From Saprospiraceae bacterium (lineage in GTDB: Bacteria > Bacteroidota > Bacteroidia > Chitinophagales > Saprospiraceae), in contig JAKVCV010000011.1 in assembly GCA_022448945.1 (NCBI GenBank), forward strand, positions 104,416 to 168,415: a stretch of 64,000 nucleotides of DNA. The letters run 5' to 3'. The position numbers were made by a program, and so were the translations under genes. This document shows positions 27,383-34,072 of the stretch, one piece after another (the first letter of the stretch is position 1; each line of letters opens with the position of its first letter). The notes beneath the pieces are model-generated. The model saw nothing but the letters and a program-made list of their open reading frames with translations, ran no database searches and had not been told where the DNA came from.

Positions 27383-27562
27383 TTATGCTACAGCAACTAT
27401 AAGAAGCCCACATGCTATAAACCATGCTATCTGTATTATATACCCTTTAATAGTTAATGTGTTAGGTTTAAACCCATCTTTAAATCTTTTGTCTGATTTT
27501 GAATACTTAATGTTAATTACAACCAGCCCTGCAAACATAATACATCCTATAATTCCTACCAT
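27383..27562 (-). CDS. Small two-helix membrane protein, hypothetical
   Basis: 59 residues from the ATG at 27562 (a TTG at 27580 would add six). Two hydrophobic segments (VGIIGCIMFAGLVVINI and QIAWFIACGLLIVAVA) are separated by a basic loop (YSKSDKRFKDGFK), a small integral membrane protein pattern. It is convergent with the pentapeptide gene, 5 bp apart. No family recognised; a chance reading frame cannot be excluded. Confidence 0.45.
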   Translation of the reverse strand: MVGIIGCIMFAGLVVINIKYSKSDKRFKDGFKPNTLTIKGYIIQIAWFIACGLLIVAVA

Positions 27563-27635
27563 GATTCGTTTTTTTATCAACCAATAAATTATTAATAATA
27601 ATCTTTATCTTAAAGATACGAAAAAAATATGTTTT

Positions 27636-28184
27636 TTAAAACTTGAGTGCAATGCCTGCCAAGGCTAAACCTGCAACAGGATATCCTGCCTCTAAATAGA
27701 CACCAAAATAATCAGTAAAGAAATATCTAACATTGCCGGATATGCCAAAACTAAAAGTTTGACTTACGCTACCAGCACTGGGAAAAGTCAGACGCACTCC
27801 AAAGGAATGTTTGATAGCAATATCTAATTTATCTGCTTTAATATCTTTCCCTAATAGCTCAGAAATCATTTGATAAAAATGGAAAGAGCCATTGACTCCG
27901 GCATAAACTGCTGTGTAATCTAAATTATTGGTGGACGTAACAGGTGCTCCGAGTAAGTGCTGTTGTACACCTGCATATGCTCCTACACTTATCCATTTAT
28001 AGACACCTTTTTGTAAAGAAATAATAGCCCCTGGTGATATAAAATTAGCATAAACAGCACGACTACCAAATATGTATCCAAGATCAAAATTCACATTTCT
28101 AGCTTGAAATGCTTGTGCTTCGATATCGCTACTTCTAAATAGAAATAAAAACAGTAGAATAATTATAACAATATAGTCCTTCAT
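27636..28184 (-). CDS. Outer-membrane beta-barrel-like protein
   Basis: 182 residues. Signal peptide ends near IEAQAFQ. The rest has alternating hydrophobic and aromatic strands (VNFDLGYIFGSRAVYANFI, WISVGAYAGVQQ, VRYFFTDYFGVYLEAGYPV) and ends in ALAGIALKF with a terminal Phe, typical of a small outer-membrane barrel. No specific family. Monocistronic. Confidence 0.65.
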   Translation of the reverse strand: MKDYIVIIILLFLFLFRSSDIEAQAFQARNVNFDLGYIFGSRAVYANFISPGAIISLQKGVYKWISVGAYAGVQQHLLGAPVTSTNNLDYTAVYAGVNGSFHFYQMISELLGKDIKADKLDIAIKHSFGVRLTFPSAGSVSQTFSFGISGNVRYFFTDYFGVYLEAGYPVAGLALAGIALKF

Positions 28185-28320
28185 AACAGTTAAAAAGTGA
28201 TGTATACATAATATTCTAACATATAGGTTAAGACTTACAATAATACAACGCTTTAAAAATCGAATTCCCTACCTACTTCAAGTCAAAAAATTAAGATGTT
28301 TCTTGTCTTTTTAAGACCTG

Positions 28321-29604
28321 TTATCTGATAATAATTTTCTTTTCATAAGTGCCATCATCATAAATAAAAATAAGTGGCTTATTGGGCATTAACTCTGTTT
28401 CTCTTCCCAAGACATCAATAATTTTTAAAAGATTTGAAGACTTTTGGATTTTATTTATACTGGTAACGTTGGAACAACTATTTGCGCAGTATAAACTAAA
28501 TGAAGTTTGAGGATCTATTAAACCAAATATAGAAGAAGCATAATTTACATCATCTACCTCAATACAGGTAAGATTGGGATTATAATCAGCATAAAAAATA
28601 CCTAACCCTGTATTATTACCATTTTTAATATTTAAACATTGGAGATCATTATGAGAACAATCTAAATGAGCCAAAACAGTGTTATTAGATACATCTAGTG
28701 ATGTTAAATTATTATTAAGACACATTATCGTGCTTAATAAAGGATTATTGGTGACATCCAATGATGTTAAATTAGCCCAACCACACATCAAATCAACTAA
28801 GGCTACATTTGCTGTCAAATCTAAGGCGTTTAAGCTATCATTTGAGCCACAATTCAATAATGCTAATGCAGTATTATTAGATACATCCAATGATGTTAAA
28901 TTATTATGCTGACACTCTAATTCAGTTAAAGCCAAATTGCTTGTCAAATCAAGTGAAGAGAGGTTGTTGCCCTTACAGTTTAACTCTGTTAATAAAGTAT
29001 CATTGTTTAAATACAGGGCTGTCAAATTATTATAATGACAACTTAACTTAGTAATAGCCGTATTTGACGTCAAATCTAGAGATGCAATATTATTATACTC
29101 GCATGCTAACCATGATAAAAGTGGGTTATTGGATAAATTCAATGAACTCAGACCACTTCCCATACAAAAAACTCTAGTAATGCCTGTATTAGATGTAATA
29201 TCTAATGAACTTAAATTAGCGTTATAGGAACAATACAACTCCTGTAAAACGGTATTATTAGATATATCTAATGAACTTAATAGATCGTTACTATTACATC
29301 GCAAAACTGTTAAGGCCAAATTGTTGCTTAGGTCCAAAGAGACTAAGCTATCATTCCCCTGACACCACAACTCCGTTAATGAAGTAAAAGCCTCAATACC
29401 TGTTAAATCTAATATAGACAACCCATTAACAACAATAGTCCCGGCGAAAGTATTTGCTTCCGCAACTTGTATAGCGGAATCTCCATTTGTATTAATCGCT
29501 AGATTATTAACTAAATAATTTTTGAAGTTGGCATCTGGAATAGTAACATTCTGACTTACTGAAAAATAGGGGCTGAAAAATAAAGCTAATAATAAATATT
29601 TCAT
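28321..29604 (-). CDS. Secreted leucine-rich-repeat protein with Cys ladder and short T9SS tail
   Basis: 427 residues. Signal peptide (MKYLLLALFFSPYFSVSQ). About twelve LRRs of 21-22 residues in the pattern L-x-C-x-x-N-x-L-x-S-L-D-L-S-N-N-x-x-L fill about 70-345. Nearly every repeat carries Cys at the same place (LWCQGN, LRCNSN, LYCSYN, LSCHYN, LNCKGN), forming a ladder. The end KIIDVLGRETELMPNKPLIF then IYDDGTYEKKIIIR is a short sorting tail common in Bacteroidota secreted proteins. Likely protein-protein binding at the cell surface; ligand unknown. Confidence 0.82.
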   Translation of the reverse strand: MKYLLLALFFSPYFSVSQNVTIPDANFKNYLVNNLAINTNGDSAIQVAEANTFAGTIVVNGLSILDLTGIEAFTSLTELWCQGNDSLVSLDLSNNLALTVLRCNSNDLLSSLDISNNTVLQELYCSYNANLSSLDITSNTGITRVFCMGSGLSSLNLSNNPLLSWLACEYNNIASLDLTSNTAITKLSCHYNNLTALYLNNDTLLTELNCKGNNLSSLDLTSNLALTELECQHNNLTSLDVSNNTALALLNCGSNDSLNALDLTANVALVDLMCGWANLTSLDVTNNPLLSTIMCLNNNLTSLDVSNNTVLAHLDCSHNDLQCLNIKNGNNTGLGIFYADYNPNLTCIEVDDVNYASSIFGLIDPQTSFSLYCANSCSNVTSINKIQKSSNLLKIIDVLGRETELMPNKPLIFIYDDGTYEKKIIIR

Positions 29605-29777
29605 GACTTCTGTTTGTTTGTGATGATCTTTACTTTAAAGTTTCATTATAAAAATCTTTTACTCCAATAGAGTCATTAACTGATTTTTATTTACATCTAT
29701 GGGATCAATGCATTAGTTACATTGTATGATGCCCTAAACTACAAATAATATCTTATAATCATATCATCCACCTAATC

Positions 29778-30455
29778 TTATTGGTTTTGATAATCATGTA
29801 CAAATTTAATATGAGGACTGCTGGCCATCAAGTTAGGATTTGTTCCTTCAACCCCCTCGGGAATATCGTGATTTAGATCTCGGTAATACGTTACCCAGCT
29901 AGATAAAGGACTTCCAGTACTATCATTAAAAGTCATTGGATGGGTAGCAAAAGGGATGGAATCTACAGGAAGATCTTGTGAAGAAAACATTTTATAAATT
30001 AATTCAGAGCAATAATACGATTGGTTGTCCCATAAAAAGATCTCATCGTAGGGTGTATCTATCCTTTCTAGCCCATACGCTATTGCCTTTGAAATATAGG
30101 GTTGATAACAACCCTCAAGCCTTGCAACAGTAGTTTGTGACTTGTTGAATTGATTTACATTCCTTTCCAGAAAGGCTTTCAGCGGAGTTTTACAAACTCC
30201 CTCTTTGGGTACTGCTTCCAAGATAAACCATTTTCTATTTTCCTGCATTGCCATGCCCACGTGTGAATAGTTTTTAGCAAATGCTGTGGCCGTTACATCT
30301 TTGATTGCATTATCTATTTCACTAGCACCTGTATTTTGAAAAAGCAAATCCCCCTCTTCCAATTCAAAGTTATATTTTCCTTGACTATTATCACAGCTAC
30401 AAAGTAAAATTGACGATAGGAGAAAAGCATATATTTTTTTAAAGAACTTATTCAT
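29778..30455 (-). CDS. YiiX/YaeF-like permuted NlpC/P60 cysteine peptidase, lipoprotein
   Basis: 225 residues from the ATG at 30455 (MNKFFKK); ATG 30470 upstream in frame would add five. Lipobox LLCSCDN. The permuted papain-like fold is recognised by EEGDLLFQNTG, the His motif NYSHVGMAM and the Cys motif SYYCSELIYKMF. Members hydrolyse amide or thioester bonds, possibly in peptidoglycan fragments or lipids; the substrate is not established here. The membrane anchor places it in the periplasm or outer membrane. Alone on its strand, with 202 bp lacking any gene upstream. Confidence 0.82.
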   Translation of the reverse strand: MNKFFKKIYAFLLSSILLCSCDNSQGKYNFELEEGDLLFQNTGASEIDNAIKDVTATAFAKNYSHVGMAMQENRKWFILEAVPKEGVCKTPLKAFLERNVNQFNKSQTTVARLEGCYQPYISKAIAYGLERIDTPYDEIFLWDNQSYYCSELIYKMFSSQDLPVDSIPFATHPMTFNDSTGSPLSSWVTYYRDLNHDIPEGVEGTNPNLMASSPHIKFVHDYQNQ

Positions 30456-30672
30456 AGTGATTAATATCATTTGGTTTCATCAAGAGTGCTTCTAAAGTGC
30501 GGTTTTGTCAATTTGGAGCTTTCCTCTAATTTAATTTTCCAATCTAACAATTTATTGACCTTATTGTATTATTTAGTATTTAAAATCTTGTATGGACAGA
30601 TTAAAGAGATGCATATACTACTCTCATAATTATATTTACTAGGTTTATGAGGTATTAATGTCAATCCAAGGT

Positions 30673-30966
30673 CTAATCAATAACTTTAACCTTCATTAAA
30701 CCTGAGGAGCTAAATCGGTTATTGTAACCATTAATTTTCGCAATATTAACATCTTGAATATCATTAGGAATTAACTTAATTAGTTGTTCATCCGAAAGAC
30801 GAACATTTATACTTCCATCTTCATTAAGTGGAACTAAAACGGAATTAGAATTAAGATTGTTGGCTATTGTTGGTGATATAGAATGTATCATTATTCCAAA
30901 TGAGAACATCATACAAGATGAACCAATCATTAGTCTATACCAATTCTCTGAAATAAAGTTTTTCAT
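30673..30966 (-). CDS. Small single-pass membrane protein, hypothetical
   Basis: 97 residues. The N-terminal cytoplasmic stretch MKNFISENWYRLMIG is followed by one membrane segment (SCMMFSFGIMIHSISPTI). The outer part holds VPLNEDGSINVRLSDEQLIK. No family recognised. Part of a run of small minus-strand genes (30.7-32.0 kb) next to tRNA-Pro, spaced 28 bp from its upstream neighbour. Confidence 0.55.
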   Translation of the reverse strand: MKNFISENWYRLMIGSSCMMFSFGIMIHSISPTIANNLNSNSVLVPLNEDGSINVRLSDEQLIKLIPNDIQDVNIAKINGYNNRFSSSGLMKVKVID

Positions 30967-30994
30967 AATGTTTAAGTTTTATATGGATGAATAA

Positions 30995-31213
30995 TTATTG
31001 TTTGTCTTCTTTCTTAAATGAAATGTAAATAAAGAATAGGAATAGTGGAGTTAGTGCTAACCCCAAAAATTGAAAATGACCTTGATTCCAAGTGATGGGA
31101 TAGGGATAGTTTCTATCACTATTCAAATCATTAATTATAAAAAAAATTATACCTACAAAATATGGTAGATAGAGTGAATAGAACTTTCGGTACTTGTAGA
31201 TGTGGTCTTTCAT
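30995..31213 (-). CDS. Small two-helix membrane protein, hypothetical
   Basis: 72 residues with two hydrophobic segments (YLPYFVGIIFFIINDL and FQFLGLALTPLFLFFIYISF), a basic N-terminus (MKDHIYKYRKF) and a charged C-terminus (KKEDKQ). No family recognised. Upstream of the 97-residue gene in the same direction and probably co-transcribed. Confidence 0.5.
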   Translation of the reverse strand: MKDHIYKYRKFYSLYLPYFVGIIFFIINDLNSDRNYPYPITWNQGHFQFLGLALTPLFLFFIYISFKKEDKQ

Positions 31214-31354
31214 AGTTATTATTTATTAGTGTAGATGTCTTCTACTAATTGGATTAATTCAGTCTTTGAGATAACCTTTTTATATTTTTTTATTGTTGAA
31301 TTATCACGCCCTCTAATATATGAAAAACTGTCAACGAGTTGACACTTTCTAAAT

Positions 31355-31384
31355 AAAAAAGGAATACCCAAATGGATATTCCTT
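31355..31384 (-). terminator. Probable terminator downstream of the 144-residue gene
   Basis: Inverted repeat AAGGAATACCC/GGATATTCCTT (31359-31369 and 31374-31384, one mismatch, 4-nt loop). On the minus strand it runs into a T-tract at 31354-31360. It lies 33 bp past the stop at 31417. Confidence 0.6.
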
Positions 31385-31416
31385 ATGTCTTTTTGATAGA
31401 TATTCTTTTTACTTTT

Positions 31417-31851
31417 TTAGGTATTAGAATTAACATTTTGAATTCTATCCCTATCGATTTCACCTTGACCAACAGAAGTTTCATATTCAAAAATTTCACT
31501 ACCTGAGGTTTCTATGAAAACAACATCCGTATCAGTATTAACTATTTTTTGACCCATAAAAATGCAAATCACAGAAATTGTTAAACTTAAAACACCAACA
31601 TAGGTTAGAACTCCTTCATACTGAAACATTAAAATACTTGGAACAAGTAAAATATAACCAGGCCAAAAAAACTTATGGTCTTTAATTTTAGTAGTGGGTT
31701 TACCTTTTAATTGTTTGTAACTTACAGATACAATATCTTTAAATTGAATAGAAGTGTTTAACCCATTCTTATATTCTATATTTACTCTTTGTTTCTCTGT
31801 ATCGATTTTATGATTAACGACTTGATTTTTCAAATTTTTACTTTTCCCCAT
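31417..31851 (-). CDS. Membrane protein with PH-like fold pattern, hypothetical
   Basis: 144 residues. Basic N-terminal part (MGKSKNLKNQVVNHKID), then NIEYKNGLNTSIQFKDIVSV, two close membrane segments (FFWPGYILLVPSILMF and LTYVGVLSLTISVICIFMG) and a C-terminal VFIETSGSEIFEYET. Strand-hairpin-TM-TM-strand order recalls small membrane PH-like (DUF-type) proteins, without a firm match. It starts one base after the stop of the 44-residue mini-gene, so the two are likely translated together. Confidence 0.55.
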   Translation of the reverse strand: MGKSKNLKNQVVNHKIDTEKQRVNIEYKNGLNTSIQFKDIVSVSYKQLKGKPTTKIKDHKFFWPGYILLVPSILMFQYEGVLTYVGVLSLTISVICIFMGQKIVNTDTDVVFIETSGSEIFEYETSVGQGEIDRDRIQNVNSNT

Positions 31852-31852
31852 T

Positions 31853-31987
31853 TTAATTTTTTTTAATTATAAAAAGTTTTAATTGTATATATGTTAGTCC
31901 ATCATTGTGATAAGAAACCCATTCACCATCTTTCTTCCTCCCTCCAGTTTTTGCACGTCCTTTTTTAAATTGACCTTTATTATTCAT
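31853..31987 (-). CDS. 44-residue basic mini-protein
   Basis: ATG at 31987, TAA at 31855-31853, one base before the ATG of the membrane protein gene. The product begins MNNKGQFKKGRAKTGGRKKD and continues GEWVSYHNDGLTYIQ. The (K/R)-G-x-F-K-K-G-x-x-x-x-G-G-R-K-K motif is seen at the N-terminus of many small or phage-linked proteins, and GEWVSYH resembles one MORN/YwqK-type repeat. It may be a remnant of a longer gene. The tight spacing to the following gene argues it is translated. Function unknown. Confidence 0.45.
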   Translation of the reverse strand: MNNKGQFKKGRAKTGGRKKDGEWVSYHNDGLTYIQLKLFIIKKN

Positions 31988-32137
31988 AATTCTATTTTAG
32001 AGTAGTTTTAGAGTTTATATAAAGATAACTCCCCTACTAGTAAAATACGAATAAAACAACCAATTGTTCAAACCATGTTCAAACCAGACAAAAAAAGAGC
32101 CTCAACAAAACTGCTGAAACCCTTTATTCATCGATAG

Positions 32138-32210
32138 TCGGGATGACTGGACTTGAACCAGCGACCTCACGCCCCCCAGACGCGTACTCTACCAACTGAG
32201 CTACATCCCG
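32138..32210 (-). tRNA. tRNA-Pro (anticodon GGG)
   Basis: On the minus strand the 73 bases fold as a full cloverleaf: acceptor CGGGATG/CATCCCG with discriminator A, D-arm GCTCAGTTGGTAGAGT, anticodon stem CGCGT/GCGTG around loop CTGGGGG (anticodon GGG, reading CCC), and T-arm GCTGG-TTCAAGT-CCAGT. CCA is not encoded. A spurious reading frame crosses it. Confidence 0.95.
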
Positions 32211-32274
32211 TAAATGGACCGCTAATGTACGTTCTTTTTTTGTTTTCGCCAAAACAAAAAAGTCCAATAAACAC

Positions 32275-32311
32275 AAAAATGACCTTCTCCTATTTATTGA
32301 GAAGGTCATTT
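32275..32311 (-). terminator. Intrinsic terminator of the sigma factor/TPR operon
   Basis: Perfect 13-bp stem AAATGACCTTCTC/GAGAAGGTCATTT (32277-32289 and 32299-32311) with a 9-nt loop. On the minus strand the stem ends in a run of five T. It sits 28 bp past the TPR gene stop and keeps that transcript out of tRNA-Pro. Confidence 0.75.
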
Positions 32312-32338
32312 AAACATAAAGTTGGGGGTTATTTTTTT

Positions 32339-33142
32339 CTACATATCACCCAAGAGCAGAATTGCATCATTGTTGTGAATATGTCCTTTTCTTTTTTGGA
32401 TTTGTTTTAGTATAAGCGTTGCTTCTTCCTCTGCTCCTGTTTTAATAAGTGCAAGAACTCTATACCATTCTGCTTCTTGTTTATAGGAAGAATTTGGGCT
32501 TTGTGCTGAGACCAGTGAAAGATTTAGTAGCGCTTCTTCTGTTTTATCCTCTGCTAATTGGGAGACGCCTAACACCAAAAGGGCTTGATAATCTTTGGTC
32601 GCTGTTTCTGTATATTCCAAAACATACTCCTCAAGCAAAGAAATTGCTTTGCTATAGTCATTCTTCAAATATGCAGAATAGGCACTTTTCTTAATCTTTT
32701 GTTCTGCGCCAAATGCATCATTGGCACCACGTACTGATGCCTGGTGAAGTTCTATAGACTGATACACTTCAAAATGTTGATCAAAAGTAGGAGTCATCCA
32801 TTGGTTGTATCCAAAATTCGCACAAATAAGGAGCGCTATTGCTGCTGCTGCATAGTAAAACTTTCTCAAAGGCCGAACAACTGCTAACTTAGGCCGCTGT
32901 TGTTGCGTATTAGCACTTTGTTTTTCTTGGGAATTATGTTTCGCTTCAAAGCTCATTAAAGTTTTTTGAAATTCTTCAAGATGCAAGGCTTCGAAGCCAA
33001 TAAAAATACTCTTGTAATCCTGAACTTCTTGATTGAAGTCAAGGTCCTCATTCATTAGTTTACTGAAGTTAGTATTGTCTTCGCCCGTTAAGGTTCCACG
33101 ATAATAAGCTTCAATTAATCTAATTTTTTCTGCATTTTTCAT
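32339..33142 (-). CDS. Membrane TPR protein paired with ECF sigma factor (anti-sigma-like position)
   Basis: 267 residues. The cytoplasmic N-terminal helix pair (about 1-60: RLIEAYYRGTLTGEDNTNF, EDLDFNQEVQDY) has the pattern of Bacteroidota anti-sigma/FecR-adjacent N-domains. One membrane segment lies at about 95-112 (FYYAAAAIALLICANFGY). The external part carries TPR-like helices (AYLKNDYSKAISLLEEYVLE, LLVLGVSQLAEDKTEEALL). Placed 38 bp after the sigma gene on the same transcript, it probably senses envelope status and holds or releases the sigma factor. There is no zinc-binding anti-sigma motif, so this role is inference. Confidence 0.7.
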   Translation of the reverse strand: MKNAEKIRLIEAYYRGTLTGEDNTNFSKLMNEDLDFNQEVQDYKSIFIGFEALHLEEFQKTLMSFEAKHNSQEKQSANTQQQRPKLAVVRPLRKFYYAAAAIALLICANFGYNQWMTPTFDQHFEVYQSIELHQASVRGANDAFGAEQKIKKSAYSAYLKNDYSKAISLLEEYVLEYTETATKDYQALLVLGVSQLAEDKTEEALLNLSLVSAQSPNSSYKQEAEWYRVLALIKTGAEEEATLILKQIQKRKGHIHNNDAILLLGDM

Positions 33143-33180
33143 GCCTAAATAATTTAGTTATTAATTGGGGGTCTTATTTT

Positions 33181-33765
33181 TTATAAAAATTTGGTGTCTT
33201 TCTTTTCTGTTACCATTTCTCTAAGTTTTTTCAAACATAAAGATTTTCTTTTTCTTACTACTCTTTCATCACTATAACCCATTTCACGTACTACCGAATC
33301 TGCTGAGTAACCTTTAATAAACATCAGATTTAATAACGTTTTGCAAGGATCTCCAATTTCATCCAACAAATATCTGACTATCTCTTTCTGATGCGTATCC
33401 TCATATTCATTCAATACATCGGTGTCAACCTCTACTTTAACCGCATTCGTGTTACTTACATCTTCAAGATTTACCAGCCTATTATGCTTATTTCTAAATT
33501 TTTCGCGAAACAAATTTTTGCCTATCGAAAACAAGTAAGTCTTAACACTGCTTGTTAAATTAGTCAATTTTTCATTTCTGACGTTCATATACAAAATAGT
33601 ATAAGCCTTCTGGTAGATTTCAATAGCATCTTCATCTTCACATTGATAAAATTGAACAGCCCATACTAAAAATGGTTGTCTAATCTCGTCATAAAGTCTT
33701 TCCAAGACTTTCGGATCTCCTCTTTTTATGGCTTCTAAAACCTGGTTTTCTTTCTTCTCAAGCAT
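33181..33765 (-). CDS. ECF-type RNA polymerase sigma factor
   Basis: 194 residues. Region 2 at about 20-90 (RLYDEIRQPFLVWAVQFYQC, IEIYQKAYTILYMNV, VKTYLFSIGKNLFREKFRNK) and region 4 at about 130-185 (LLDEIGDPCKTLLNLMFIKG, ADSVVREMGYSDERVVRKRK) with the helix-turn-helix. The length is normal for ECF factors. First gene of a two-gene operon with the membrane TPR protein. A near-palindrome GGTAAACGTTACC lies 16 bp upstream of the start codon and may matter for control. Confidence 0.92.
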   Translation of the reverse strand: MLEKKENQVLEAIKRGDPKVLERLYDEIRQPFLVWAVQFYQCEDEDAIEIYQKAYTILYMNVRNEKLTNLTSSVKTYLFSIGKNLFREKFRNKHNRLVNLEDVSNTNAVKVEVDTDVLNEYEDTHQKEIVRYLLDEIGDPCKTLLNLMFIKGYSADSVVREMGYSDERVVRKRKSLCLKKLREMVTEKKDTKFL

Positions 33766-34072
33766 TTATGAACTGAATTTGGTAAACGTTACCGATATAA
33801 TGCAAAAAAAAAATTTTTTTTTATGTCGTAATATATAAAAGTATAGTCTTAGAACTAAAATTTATAGATAAAAGTACTATTAATTGGAAAAAAGTCCAAC
33901 CTTCTACCTGTTAAATTTAGTAGCTTTTTACTTAATACTAGTCGAAAAAAAAAGAATTTTAAGAAGCTTTTGGTTAATTTAGGGCGTTCATTGAAACAAA
34001 AGCTATGCTATTTAACTTCTATTTACACTTTAAAGTTACAATTTTCCTAATCAATATTAAAATATAAAACTT
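33766..34072. other. Divergent intergenic region, no gene seen
   Basis: 307 bp between the sigma factor and M16 peptidase genes. It contains the near-palindrome GGTAAACGTTACC at 33781-33793 and long A/T tracts. I see no convincing TAnnTTTG promoter, RNA gene or open frame. Confidence 0.5.

Noticed and set aside
32236..32261. 11-bp A/T hairpin TTTTTTGTTTT/AAAACAAAAAA upstream of tRNA-Pro
   Set aside because: Only one G-C pair per arm and between two better-defined elements; probably chance in AT-rich DNA.
32124..32309. 61-codon minus-strand frame over the tRNA (contains GREVAGSSPVIPT)
   Set aside because: It is a translation of tRNA-Pro; such peptides are a common annotation artefact.
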